Assembly: GCA_041675885.1 (NCBI GenBank)
Contig: JBAYSY010000040.1
Location: 1-25,481, forward strand
Reading direction: 5' to 3'
Source of the DNA: JBAYSY01 sp041675885
GTDB taxonomy: Bacteria; Pseudomonadota; Alphaproteobacteria; Rhodobacterales; Rhodobacteraceae
DNA length: 25,481 bases
Shown here piece after piece: positions 14,944-21,758 of this stretch. The position numbers were made by a program, and so were the translations under genes. The notes under the pieces are model-generated. The model was not told the DNA's origin, did not search any database, and saw nothing but the letters and a program-made list of their open reading frames with translations. Position 1 is the stretch's first letter. Every line of letters starts with the position of its first letter.

Positions 14944-15192
14944 TCAGTGGTTCCGGTCATGCTCGGGGTCGGTGCCCGGAACCGGGTCGTAGCCCGAGGC
15001 CCCCCAGGGGTGGCAGCGGCCGATCCGGCGCAGCATCAGCCAGGTGCCCCTGAAGGCCCCGTGACGCTCCAGCGCCTCCAGCGCATAGGCCGAGCAGGTG
15101 GGCTGATAGCGGCAGCCATGCCCGACCCATGGCGAGAACAGCAGCCGGTAGGCGCGGACCGGCAGGGCGACGATATGGGCGAGCGGGGTCAT
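14944..15192 (-). CDS. yidD: membrane protein insertion efficiency factor YidD
   Basis: An 82-residue small protein of the YidD family, a peripheral inner-membrane protein that helps YidC-dependent insertion. The hallmark block is YRLLFSPWVGHGCRYQPTCS, then YALEALERHGAFRGTWLMLRRIGRCHPWG and GYDPVP. The amphipathic N-terminal helix and the three conserved cysteines are present. The ATG at 15192 overlaps the rnpA stop by 4 bp (ATGA). Its partner yidC lies downstream, beyond ttcA and the GGDEF-EAL gene. Confidence 0.95.
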   Translation of the reverse strand: MTPLAHIVALPVRAYRLLFSPWVGHGCRYQPTCSAYALEALERHGAFRGTWLMLRRIGRCHPWGASGYDPVPGTDPEHDRNH

Positions 15193-15674
15193 GGCGGGGG
15201 TGCCGGGGCGCCCTTGCCGCGCCGCTTGCCGCGCGGGGCCGGGCGGGTGGGCGCCGCGCGGTCGGGCGCGGCGTGGATCCGTGTGAGCGCGAGGCGCAGG
15301 TCTTCGACCAGTGCGGCGAAGGGGCGGGCCTCGGTCACCTCCGGGCGGCCGACCAGCACGTAGTCCCAGCCCGGCCTGCCATGTTCCGGCAACACCGCCC
15401 GTGCCACTGCCCGCAGCCTGCGCCGGGCACGGTTGCGGTGCACGGCGTTGCCGACCTTGCGCGAACAGGTATAGCCGATGCGGGTCGCGGGGTCGCCATC
15501 GTCCCGGTCGCGTGCCTGCAACAGGAAACCCGGCGCGCCCTGCCGCCGTGCCGCCGCCGCGCGCAGGAAATCGGCACGTCGGGCGATGGTCTGCGGAACG
15601 CGAAAAACCGCCGGGGGCAAAGGCGCGTCCGGGGGCGTTTCCGGCCCCGTCTGCCCTGTCTCCGGCGGTGTCAT
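15189..15674 (-). CDS. rnpA: ribonuclease P protein component
   Basis: A 161-residue basic protein subunit of RNase P, which helps the catalytic RNA remove tRNA 5' leaders. The diagnostic RNR block is KVGNAVHRNRARRRLR (residues 73-88), preceded by RIGYTCSRK. The protein is longer than the usual 110-130 residues. The first 25 residues are rich in Pro, Thr and Gly, and the last 25 form a basic, proline-rich tail (RGKRRGKGAPAPPP), so the true start might be further in. The ATG at 15674 has only a modest ribosome site. It follows rpmH by 31 bp and overlaps yidD, the canonical order. Confidence 0.92.
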   Translation of the reverse strand: MTPPETGQTGPETPPDAPLPPAVFRVPQTIARRADFLRAAAARRQGAPGFLLQARDRDDGDPATRIGYTCSRKVGNAVHRNRARRRLRAVARAVLPEHGRPGWDYVLVGRPEVTEARPFAALVEDLRLALTRIHAAPDRAAPTRPAPRGKRRGKGAPAPPP

Positions 15675-15705
15675 GCTGTCAGGGGCCGTGGCCGATCCCG
15701 GGGGA

Positions 15706-15840
15706 TCAGGCCGACAGCCGCTTGCGGCCCTTGGCGCGGCGCGCGTTCAGGATGGCCTGCCCGCTTTTGGTGGCCATGCGCGCGCGGAACCCGTGGCGCC
15801 GCTTGCGGACCAGGTTCGAGGGTTGAAAGGTGCGTTTCAT
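15706..15840 (-). CDS. rpmH: 50S ribosomal protein L34
   Basis: A 44-residue ribosomal protein of exactly the usual length, nearly all of it conserved: MKRTFQPSNLVRKRRHGFRA at the start and KGRKRLSA at the end. GGAGAG lies five bases before the ATG at 15840. It is the first gene of the rpmH-rnpA-yidD series. The open frame continues upstream of the ATG, but that part is unlike L34. Confidence 0.98.
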   Translation of the reverse strand: MKRTFQPSNLVRKRRHGFRARMATKSGQAILNARRAKGRKRLSA

Positions 15841-16257
15841 CGCGGCTCTCCATTTCCGGCGCCCGGCCCGGCCCGAAGGGGCGCGCGACGCGGGATACAT
15901 CATTCGAGGACCGTCCTTTACGGGGCGCGCGCGGGCGAGTCAACGCGTGATACGCGGATTGACGGCCGGTTGGACGGTTTCTGGTGCCGGGACTGTTGGC
16001 AGCGGCCGCCTGCCGACGCTGAAGCGCCTTGATTCCGGGCAAAGGGGGAAAGGTATCCCGGTCCTCTGCCCCACACTTCCATTCCCCCTCGCGGAGTGCG
16101 CTTCGGCGTGCCGACCTCGCGATTCCGCCCCGCGCCCGCCTGTCGCAGGGGAACCTCCCGCGATGCCTGTATTTTCCCGCCGGGTTTTGCTAAGCCTCGG
16201 CTGCGGTGCGATGCCCGCCCCGCGGTTTCGACACCCCGTCAGGACGGAGGCGGTTTC
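15841..16257. other. 417-bp divergent intergenic region between rpmH and the histidine kinase gene
   Basis: This gap holds the rpmH promoter candidate on the minus strand (15915-15943) and, on the plus strand, the ribosome binding site of the kinase gene. GGCAG (15998-16002) can pair with CTGCC (16010-16014). No convincing plus-strand promoter was found, and the open frames here show no recognisable protein family. Confidence 0.5.
15915..15943 (-). promoter_or_regulatory. candidate rpmH promoter
   Basis: On the minus strand TTGACT (15943-15938) and TAAAGG (15920-15915) are separated by exactly 17 bp of GC-only sequence. The -35 has the strong TTGAC core; the -10 keeps T, A and A. It would give a leader of about 70 nt before the L34 ATG, as expected for a highly expressed ribosomal protein operon. 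Confidence 0.5.
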
Positions 16258-17667
16258 CTGAATACCCTTTCCGGTCGTTTCCTCGCGCTTACGGTCATCT
16301 TCGTTCTGCTGGCCGAAGTGCTGATCCTGCTGCCCTCGGTCGCGCGCTTCCGGGCCGACTGGCTGCTCTTGCGGCTGGAAAAGGCGCAGATCGCCTCGCT
16401 GGCGCTGCTGACGACCGATGGCGGCATCGACGATGCGCTGGAGCGGGAGCTGCTGGAAAACGCCGGGGTGCTCAACGTCGTGCTGCGGCGCGACGCGGTG
16501 CGACAGCTGGTGCTGTCGTCGCCGATCGAGCAGCCGGTGGCCGCCACCTACGACCTGCGCGCGGCCGGGCCGGTGGAGCTGGTGCGCGATTCGGTGGCGC
16601 AGCTTCTCGACCGCGAAAGCCGGGTGATCCGGGTGATCGGCAACCCCCTGCACGATGCGGGGCTGCTGATCGAGATCACCACCGAGACCGGGCCGCTGCG
16701 GCAGGCGATGGTCGAAAGCGGGCTGCGCATCCTTTATCTTTCGGCGCTGATCTCGGCGGCGACGGCGCTCTTGCTGTTCCTTGCGGTGCAACTGTTGATG
16801 GTCATTCCCATCGCAAGGGTGGTGCGGCACATGACCGCCTATGCCGCTGCCCCCGAGGACGCGCGCCGGGTGATCGAGCCCACGGCGAGCGTGCGCGAGT
16901 TGCGCGAGGCCGAGGAGGCGCTCCAGTCGATGCAGACCCAGCTGACCGGCGCGCTGCGGCAGAAGGAACGGCTGGCACAACTGGGCGGTGCGGTCGCCAA
17001 GATCAGCCACGACCTGCGCAACATCCTGACCACGGCGCAGCTTTTCGCCGACCGTATCGGGACCAGCGCCGACCCGGCGGTGGCGCGCGCCGCGCCCAAG
17101 CTGGTGCAGTCGATCAGCCGGGCGGTGGCACTGTGCGAATCGACGCTGGCCTTCGGCCGGGCCGAGGAGCCGCCGCCCAGGCTCGGCCGCCTCGCGCTGC
17201 GGCCGCTGGTCGAGGAGGTGCTGGACGGCGAGGGGCTGAGCATCGGCGAGGAGGCCACCGACGACCGCCCCATCGTCGCACTGCTGGACATGCCGCCGGG
17301 GCTGACGCTGCGCGCCGACGGCGAGCAGCTGTTCCGGGTGCTGTCGAACCTGGTGCGCAATGCCCGGCAGGCGATCGAGGCCACCGGACGGCCCGGCACG
17401 GTCGAGATCGGCGCGGGCGAGGACGATTCCGGCTGGTGGATCAAGGTCGGCGACACCGGCCCCGGCCTGCCGCCCAAGGCGCGCGAAAACCTGTTCGCCG
17501 CCTTCCAGGGCGGGACGCGCAAGGGCGGCTCGGGCCTCGGCCTCGCGATCTCGGCCGAACTGGTCCGCGGCCACGGCGGGCGGCTGGACCTGATCCGCAG
17601 CGACGCCGAGGGCAGCGAGTTCCGCATCAGCCTGCCCAAGGATCTCGCGCCGAAAGACCCGGGCTGA
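16258..17667 (+). CDS. orphan sensor histidine kinase, apparently CTG-initiated
   Basis: A membrane sensor kinase of about 469 residues. TM1 is near residues 8-28 (LALTVIFVLLAEVLILLP), with a periplasmic region of about 130 residues, TM2 near 160-185 (LYLSALISAATALLLFLAVQ) and a HAMP-like linker. The phosphoacceptor H-box is ISHDLRN (His251). The ATPase has N-box NLVRNA (364-369), G1 DTGPG (399-403) and G2 GGSGLGLAI (423-431), so it should be active. No response regulator is adjacent. The start is inferred as CTG at 16258: GGAGG (16246-16250) is 7 nt upstream, and the family-like sequence begins exactly there (LNTLSGRF). The nearest upstream in-frame GTG (16096) adds 54 unlikely residues, and the next GTG downstream would cut TM1. 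Confidence 0.85.
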   Translation: MNTLSGRFLALTVIFVLLAEVLILLPSVARFRADWLLLRLEKAQIASLALLTTDGGIDDALERELLENAGVLNVVLRRDAVRQLVLSSPIEQPVAATYDLRAAGPVELVRDSVAQLLDRESRVIRVIGNPLHDAGLLIEITTETGPLRQAMVESGLRILYLSALISAATALLLFLAVQLLMVIPIARVVRHMTAYAAAPEDARRVIEPTASVRELREAEEALQSMQTQLTGALRQKERLAQLGGAVAKISHDLRNILTTAQLFADRIGTSADPAVARAAPKLVQSISRAVALCESTLAFGRAEEPPPRLGRLALRPLVEEVLDGEGLSIGEEATDDRPIVALLDMPPGLTLRADGEQLFRVLSNLVRNARQAIEATGRPGTVEIGAGEDDSGWWIKVGDTGPGLPPKARENLFAAFQGGTRKGGSGLGLAISAELVRGHGGRLDLIRSDAEGSEFRISLPKDLAPKDPG

Positions 17668-17718
17668 TCCCGCCTCCGACATACTCCGGGCACCATGCAG
17701 AAATCTGCGATCCGCCCC

Positions 17719-17747
17719 TTGCATTGCCCCGCCGCCGCCGCTAGAAG
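17719..17747 (+). promoter_or_regulatory. tRNA-Arg promoter
   Basis: TTGCAT (17719-17724) and TAGAAG (17742-17747) are 17 bp apart. The -10 ends nine bases before the mature tRNA 5' end, the spacing expected for a stable RNA gene. A TTGC-type -35 is common for stable RNA genes in alphaproteobacteria (from memory). Confidence 0.6.
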
Positions 17748-17756
17748 CCCCCTCAC

Positions 17757-17833
17757 GCGCCCGTAGCTCAGCTGGATAGAGCACCAGACTACGAATCTGG
17801 GGGTCAGAGGTTCGAATCCTTTCGGGCGCGCCA
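17757..17833 (+). tRNA. tRNA-Arg (anticodon ACG)
   Basis: A 77-nt cloverleaf with encoded CCA. The acceptor stem is GCGCCCG (17757-17763) pairing with CGGGCGC (17823-17829), followed by discriminator G and CCA (17831-17833). The D arm begins GCTCAGCTGGATAGAGC. The anticodon arm is CCAGA-CTACGAA-TCTGG with ACG at 17791-17793, and the T loop is TTCGAAT. The A at position 34 should be deaminated to inosine by TadA to read CGU, CGC and CGA (established for ACG tRNA-Arg). Confidence 0.97.
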
Positions 17834-17841
17834 AAGAATTC

Positions 17842-17873
17842 AAGGGGTTGGCTGGGAACGGCTGGCCCCTTTT
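17842..17873 (+). terminator. rho-independent terminator of tRNA-Arg
   Basis: AAGGGGTTGGC (17842-17852) pairs with GCTGGCCCCTT (17861-17871) in an 11-bp stem with three G-U wobbles and an 8-nt loop. Two more T follow the stem, making a run of four T. It begins eight bases after the tRNA CCA. Confidence 0.7.
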
Positions 17874-17957
17874 CCGTTCTGCCCCTGCGGCCGGGTGACG
17901 GGGCGTTCCGACAGGTGCTGTTCGGATCGTCCTTCGCGGCACAGGTCCGAAAGGTGC

Positions 17958-17983
17958 CGGTGCCGGAGTTCATCCCGGCACCG
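17958..17983. other. inverted repeat between the tRNA and the PotD-like gene
   Basis: CGGTGCCGG (17958-17966) and CCGGCACCG (17975-17983) are perfectly complementary with an 8-nt loop. On the plus strand CCTTATTT follows, so it may be a further transcript end after the tRNA. Confidence 0.4.
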
Positions 17984-18037
17984 CCTTATTTCCGACAGCC
18001 CCGCCACAGGTCGCAGACCGGGGTGGCGGGCGTGGCC

Positions 18038-18062
18038 GGGCAGGCCCTTCAAGGGCCTGCCC
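18038..18062 (-). terminator. hairpin after the PotD-like gene
   Basis: GGGCAGGCCCTT (18038-18049) and AAGGGCCTGCCC (18051-18062) are perfect complements around a single base; in practice this is a 10-bp stem with a 5-nt loop. It lies 4 bp beyond the minus-strand stop codon at 18067. There is no T-tract. Confidence 0.6.
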
Positions 18063-18066
18063 CGCT

Positions 18067-19116
18067 TCAGAACCCGGCCTTGATCTTCTCGAACTCCTCA
18101 AGCATCCGGTCGCGCATCTCGTGCGGGATCGGCACCTGTGTCATCAGGGTGCTGTCGATCGGGTCGAGGTCCGCCGCCTTGCGGTCTTCGTCCGAGATCA
18201 GCGCCATGGCCGCGGCATTGGCATGGGCGTAGCCGAAGCCATCGACCAGCGCCTGCGCCGAATCATGTGCCAGCCAGGCGTTGATGAAGTCATAGGCCTT
18301 GTCTTCGGATCCCGGCGAATTGGCGAGGTTGACGAAGCCGCAGAACCATGTCGAGGCGCCTTCCTCCGCCTGCCGCTGGAACGCCACGGGCAGGCCCTCC
18401 TGACGCATCAGCGCCACGCCGTCGTTCCAGGTCCAGGCCAGCAGCACCTCTCCCGTTGCCATCAGTTGCGCCAGTTCCGACGGATCGGCCCAATAGGCGC
18501 GGACGTTCCCATGCGCCTGACGCATCCACGCGGCGGCGGCCTGGAACTGGTCTTCCGTCACCGTGGTCCAGTCATCGACCCCGGTCGCCAGCAGCGCCAG
18601 CGACCAGATGTCGTCGGTATTGTCGGGAAGCGAGATGCGCCCGGCATATTTCGGATCGAGGAAGACCTGAAGCGAGGCGACCTCATCTTCCGATACCTGG
18701 TCGGTGTTCCAGGCGACGGCGGTATAGGCGTAGTCGGTCGGCACATACCAGACGCCCGCGTCGTCGCGGAAGATCGACGATTCGAAGAAACGCTCCTCGA
18801 TATTCGCCAGTTCCGGGATGCGGTCGGTGTCCCATGGCTCGATCAGCCCGGCGTCGCGGTATTTCGACACCATCTGCGAACAGGGATGCGCGACATCGGC
18901 GCGGAACCCGGCCGCGACCTTCTGGAACGCCTCGTCGTCGTCGCCGTAGAAGGCGTAGGTGGGCAACTGGCCGTGTTTCTCGACGTAACCGGCGATCAGG
19001 GCCTCGTCCTCGAAGCCCGCCCAGTCGAAGACGATCAGCTCCGGGTCGGCCGCCGCCGCCGGAAGTGCGATCGCCAGCGCCGCGGCGGAGGCCATAAGGG
19101 CTGTGCTGCGTTTCAT
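18067..19116 (-). CDS. PotD/PotF-like ABC transporter substrate-binding protein
   Basis: A 349-residue periplasmic binding protein. The N-terminus MKRSTALMASAAALAIALPA followed by Ala-Ala-Ala is a Sec signal peptide with a cleavage site near residue 23. The mature part begins LIVFDWAGFEDEALI and continues with KVAAGFRADVAHPCS, YVPTDYAYTAVAWNTD and a WSLALLATG stretch, the pattern of polyamine-type (spermidine/putrescine) binding proteins of the SBP_bac_8/PotD group. The ligand could be a polyamine or another small cation or amino-acid derivative. No permease or ATPase gene is adjacent, so it must work with a transporter encoded elsewhere or be a remnant. The ATG at 19116 has AGAGGAA about 8 nt upstream. 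Confidence 0.85.
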   Translation of the reverse strand: MKRSTALMASAAALAIALPAAAADPELIVFDWAGFEDEALIAGYVEKHGQLPTYAFYGDDDEAFQKVAAGFRADVAHPCSQMVSKYRDAGLIEPWDTDRIPELANIEERFFESSIFRDDAGVWYVPTDYAYTAVAWNTDQVSEDEVASLQVFLDPKYAGRISLPDNTDDIWSLALLATGVDDWTTVTEDQFQAAAAWMRQAHGNVRAYWADPSELAQLMATGEVLLAWTWNDGVALMRQEGLPVAFQRQAEEGASTWFCGFVNLANSPGSEDKAYDFINAWLAHDSAQALVDGFGYAHANAAAMALISDEDRKAADLDPIDSTLMTQVPIPHEMRDRMLEEFEKIKAGF

Positions 19117-19152
19117 CCGTGTTTCCTCTGGTCAGGAGTGTGACTAGGGTCA

Positions 19153-19180
19153 AAGCTAGAGAAGCGGCGGGGCCGGTCAA
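19153..19180 (-). promoter_or_regulatory. candidate promoter of the PotD-like gene
   Basis: On the minus strand TTGACC (19180-19175) and TAGCTT (19158-19153) are 16 bp apart, 36 bp before the ATG. The -35 is 5/6; the -10 keeps T1, A2 and T6. It lies in the 79-bp divergent gap and ends 15 bp from the start of the DUF2182 gene, so the two promoters may interfere. Confidence 0.45.
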
Positions 19181-19195
19181 GGGGATTTCTCGGAT

Positions 19196-19990
19196 ATGGC
19201 AGGGGTGCGGGCGGCGGGGCAGGGGATCGGCTGGCGGGGCGCGCTGTGGCTTGGCTTCTTCGGGCTGGTGCTGGCGGGCTGGGTCGCGCTCTGGGCCATG
19301 GGGCAGGAGCGGGCGGCGCTGTCCGGCAGCTTCGGCCTTGCGCTGCTGGCCGAACTCTGCGGCGGGGATGTGGCGGCGCTGCGCTTTCCGGCGCTGTTCG
19401 CCATGTGGGCGGTGATGTCGGCGGCGATGATGGCGCCGACCGCCGTTCCCGCTTTCGCCACATGGATGCACCTGCCGCGCGGCGGTTCGGGCGGGCCTCT
19501 GGGTACGCTGGCGCTGATCGGCGGATATCTTGCGCTCTGGCTCGGGGCCTCTGTGCTGTTCGCGCTGGTGCAGCGGGGCCTTGCGCTTGGGGGGTTTGTC
19601 GGTGCCGATGGCGGCAGTCTCAGCCTCTGGCTGACGGCGGGGCTGTTTCTCATGGCCGGGGGCTACCAGTTCTCCCGGCTGAAGGGGGCCTGCCTGTCGC
19701 GTTGCCGCGCACCGCTCACGTTTTTCGTGGCACATTGGCGGCCCGGCCCCACGGGTGCCTTTGCCGCCGGGCTGCGGCTCGGGCTGGTGTGTCTCGGCTG
19801 CTGCTGGGCGCTGATGGCGCTCGCCTTTGTCGGCGGGATGACGAACCTGCTGTGGATGGGGCTTGCCACGGCGCTGATGGTTGTGGAGAAATTACCCGAG
19901 GCGGGCCGCCGCCTGACCCGGCCGCTGGGCGGCGCGCTGCTTCTGGCCGGGGGCGCGGCCGCGCTGCTGGCCATGGGAGGGCTGACATGA
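19196..19990 (+). CDS. DUF2182 integral membrane protein
   Basis: A 264-residue polytopic membrane protein with about six or seven hydrophobic spans (near 16-36, 64-84, 102-125, 142-158, 192-212 and 214-232, and a C-terminal one). It matches DUF2182, described as a predicted metal-binding membrane protein. The family marks seen are MWAVMSAAMMAPT (70-82), the CLSRCRAPLTFF block (Cys166, Cys170) and GLVCLGCCWALM (Cys199, Cys202, Cys203) followed by MTNLLWM. The biochemical role of the family is not established. The gene opens a coupled operon: its stop overlaps the DUF1326 ATG (ATGA). The start ATG at 19196 has AAGGGGA about 9 nt upstream. Confidence 0.88.
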   Translation: MAGVRAAGQGIGWRGALWLGFFGLVLAGWVALWAMGQERAALSGSFGLALLAELCGGDVAALRFPALFAMWAVMSAAMMAPTAVPAFATWMHLPRGGSGGPLGTLALIGGYLALWLGASVLFALVQRGLALGGFVGADGGSLSLWLTAGLFLMAGGYQFSRLKGACLSRCRAPLTFFVAHWRPGPTGAFAAGLRLGLVCLGCCWALMALAFVGGMTNLLWMGLATALMVVEKLPEAGRRLTRPLGGALLLAGGAAALLAMGGLT

Positions 19991-20670
19991 GCGACCGGCT
20001 GAGCGCCCCGGAAATCTCCAGCCGCCATCCGGCGGCGGCGCGCAAGGATCACGGGCCGATCCCCTGGGCGATAAGGGGCGAGTTGATCCTGAACTGCAAC
20101 TGCACGGTGTTCTGCCCCTGCGTGGTCAGCCTCGGCAACCACCCCCCGACCGAGGGCTACTGCCAGGCATGGGCCGGGGTGCGGATCGACGAGGGCCATT
20201 ACGGGGCCGAAAGCCTCGCCGGGCTGAACGTGGGGTTGTTGCTGGAAATCCCCGGCCTGATGGCGCGCGGGGGCTGGAAGGCCGCCGCCTTCATCGACGA
20301 CCGCGCCAGCGACGCGGCCTGGCACGGGCTGATCCGGATATTCTCGGGCAAGGCGAAAGGCACCACCGGCCTGTTTTCCGTTCTGGTCAGCGAGTTTCTG
20401 GGGGCCGAGCGCGCGCCCGTCAGTTTCGAGACCGAGGGCGACACCCGCCGCCTGACCGTGGGGAAAAAGATACAGGGCGAGGTGGTGCCGGTGCGCGGCG
20501 CCGACCCGAACCGCGATATCGTGGTGACCAACAGTCAATACTGGATGGGCCCCGACATCACCGTGGCCACCGCCACCCGCGGCCGGGTGCGCGCCTTCGG
20601 CCGGGTCTGGGATTTCGACGGCCGCTCGGCCGAGATCTGCGCCATCGACTGGAAGGGTCCGGGCCGGTGA
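19987..20670 (+). CDS. DUF1326 domain-containing protein
   Basis: A 227-residue soluble protein without signal peptide. The DUF1326 hallmark is the cysteine cluster CNCTVFCPC (Cys37, 39, 43, 45) after the strand GELILN, followed by the GYCQAWAGVRIDEGHY segment (a fifth Cys). Later SQYWMGPDITVA and the C-terminal RVWDFDGRSAEICAIDW fit the family. The function of DUF1326 is unknown; four closely spaced cysteines suggest metal or redox chemistry (inference). It is translationally coupled at both ends: an ATGA overlap with the DUF2182 gene and a GTGA overlap with the DinB-family gene. Confidence 0.88.
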   Translation: MSDRLSAPEISSRHPAAARKDHGPIPWAIRGELILNCNCTVFCPCVVSLGNHPPTEGYCQAWAGVRIDEGHYGAESLAGLNVGLLLEIPGLMARGGWKAAAFIDDRASDAAWHGLIRIFSGKAKGTTGLFSVLVSEFLGAERAPVSFETEGDTRRLTVGKKIQGEVVPVRGADPNRDIVVTNSQYWMGPDITVATATRGRVRAFGRVWDFDGRSAEICAIDWKGPGR

Positions 20671-21176
20671 TCACGCCCGCGTGGTGTCAGTGCATGGCGC
20701 GTTATAACCTGTGGCAGAACCGGAGGCTGGTGGCGGCGGCCGGGGCGCTGTCCGACACCGCGCGACGCGAGCAGCGGGGGGCCTTTTTCGGCTCGATCGC
20801 CGGGACGTTCTCGCATCTGCTCTGGGGCGATCTGCGCTGGCTTTCCCGGTTCGACGGCGGCAGGCCGCCCGAAGGCGATACCGCCGACAGTGCCACGGCG
20901 TTTCCCGACTGGGGCGCGTTCTGCCGCGAGCGGGTGGCGACCGATATGCGGATCAACGACTGGGTCCTGCGCCTGACGCCCGAGATGCTGGCGGGCGAGT
21001 TGTTCTGGTATTCCGGGGCCGCCGGGCGGCATGTCCACCGGCCCTTCGCGCTGGTCGCCACGCATTTCTTCAACCACCAGACCCATCATCGCGGGCAGAT
21101 CCACGCGATGCTGACCGCCGCGGGTGCGCGGCCGGGCGATACGGACCTGTTCCTGATGCCCGCGACGCTGGAATAG
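20667..21176 (+). CDS. DinB-family protein
   Basis: A 169-residue four-helix-bundle protein of the DinB/YfiT superfamily, whose members include metal-dependent thiol S-transferases. The presumed metal ligands are His50 (TFSHLLWGD), His137 and His141 in THFFNHQTHHRGQIH, the usual spacing. The N-terminus ITPAWCQCMARYNLWQNRRL is the typical family start, so the GTG at 20667, inside a GTGA overlap with the DUF1326 stop, was chosen over the ATG at 20694. Substrate is unknown. It closes the DUF2182-DUF1326-DinB operon. Confidence 0.9.
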   Translation: MITPAWCQCMARYNLWQNRRLVAAAGALSDTARREQRGAFFGSIAGTFSHLLWGDLRWLSRFDGGRPPEGDTADSATAFPDWGAFCRERVATDMRINDWVLRLTPEMLAGELFWYSGAAGRHVHRPFALVATHFFNHQTHHRGQIHAMLTAAGARPGDTDLFLMPATLE

Positions 21177-21195
21177 CAGGGCAGGGGGCGGCAGC

Positions 21196-21282
21196 CCGGC
21201 CCGTGCCGGGATGCGGTCGCTTGACGACAGCCGCCTGCACGAAGGTGAGGTGCTGCTGAGCACCCTTCCCGACACGGGCCGG
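21196..21282. repeat. separated inverted repeat between dinB-family and dtd genes
   Basis: CCGGCCCGTGCCGGG (21196-21210) and CCCGACACGGGCCGG (21268-21282) are complementary at 14 of 15 positions, with 57 bp between. The left arm can also fold on itself (CCCGGCCCGTGCCGGG). The site is in the 144-bp gap between convergent genes, so it may be a transcript end. Confidence 0.45.
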
Positions 21283-21320
21283 TCGGCCGCTGCCCTCTGT
21301 TGCGACAGGGGCAGAACGCC

Positions 21321-21758
21321 CTACCGCTCCATCCAGATCGTCACCGGCCCGTCGTTCACCAGATGCACCGCCATCTCGGCGCCGAAGCGGCCGGTGGCGA
21401 CGGGCAGGCCCTGCCGCCGCAGCGCCGCGACGAAATGTTCGTAAAGCTCTTCGCCCCGCTCGGGCGCGGCGGCGGTCGAGAACCCGGGCCGGTTGCCGCG
21501 CGAGGTATCGGCGGCAAGCGTGAACTGGCTGACCGCCAGCACCGACCCGCCGGTATCGAGCACGGATCGGTTCATCCGCCCCTCCTCGTCGCGGAAGATG
21601 CGCAGCCGGGCGATGCGGGCGGCAAGGGCCTCGGCCTGTTCCTCGCTGTCGCCCTGCATGGCGCAGACCAGCACCAAGAGGCCGGGGCCGATCTCGCCCA
21701 CGGTCAGCCCGTCCACCACCACCCGCGCCTCGCTCACCCGCTGGATCAATGCCCGCAT
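21321..21758 (-). CDS. dtd: D-aminoacyl-tRNA deacylase
   Basis: A 145-residue enzyme that hydrolyses D-aminoacyl-tRNAs (and Gly-tRNA-Ala), removing wrong charging products. The length and both active-site motifs match bacterial DTD: SQFTL (residues 77-81) and the Gly-cisPro element in NDGPVT (135-140). The N-terminus MRALIQRVSEARVVVDG is the standard start. The ATG at 21758 shares one base with the stop of the upstream hydantoinase gene (TGATG), so the two are probably cotranslated, an unusual partnership. Confidence 0.96.
   Translation of the reverse strand: MRALIQRVSEARVVVDGLTVGEIGPGLLVLVCAMQGDSEEQAEALAARIARLRIFRDEEGRMNRSVLDTGGSVLAVSQFTLAADTSRGNRPGFSTAAAPERGEELYEHFVAALRRQGLPVATGRFGAEMAVHLVNDGPVTIWMER

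Noticed and set aside
14871..14960. Earlier TtcA start giving 30 more residues
   Set aside because: Weak ribosome site, overlap with yidD and sequence unlike TtcA; GAGG precedes the ATG at 14870. It cannot be fully excluded.
17840..18066. Phage attachment site or integrase remnant next to tRNA-Arg
   Set aside because: No repeat of the tRNA 3' end was found downstream and no integrase gene is present; hairpins account for the region.
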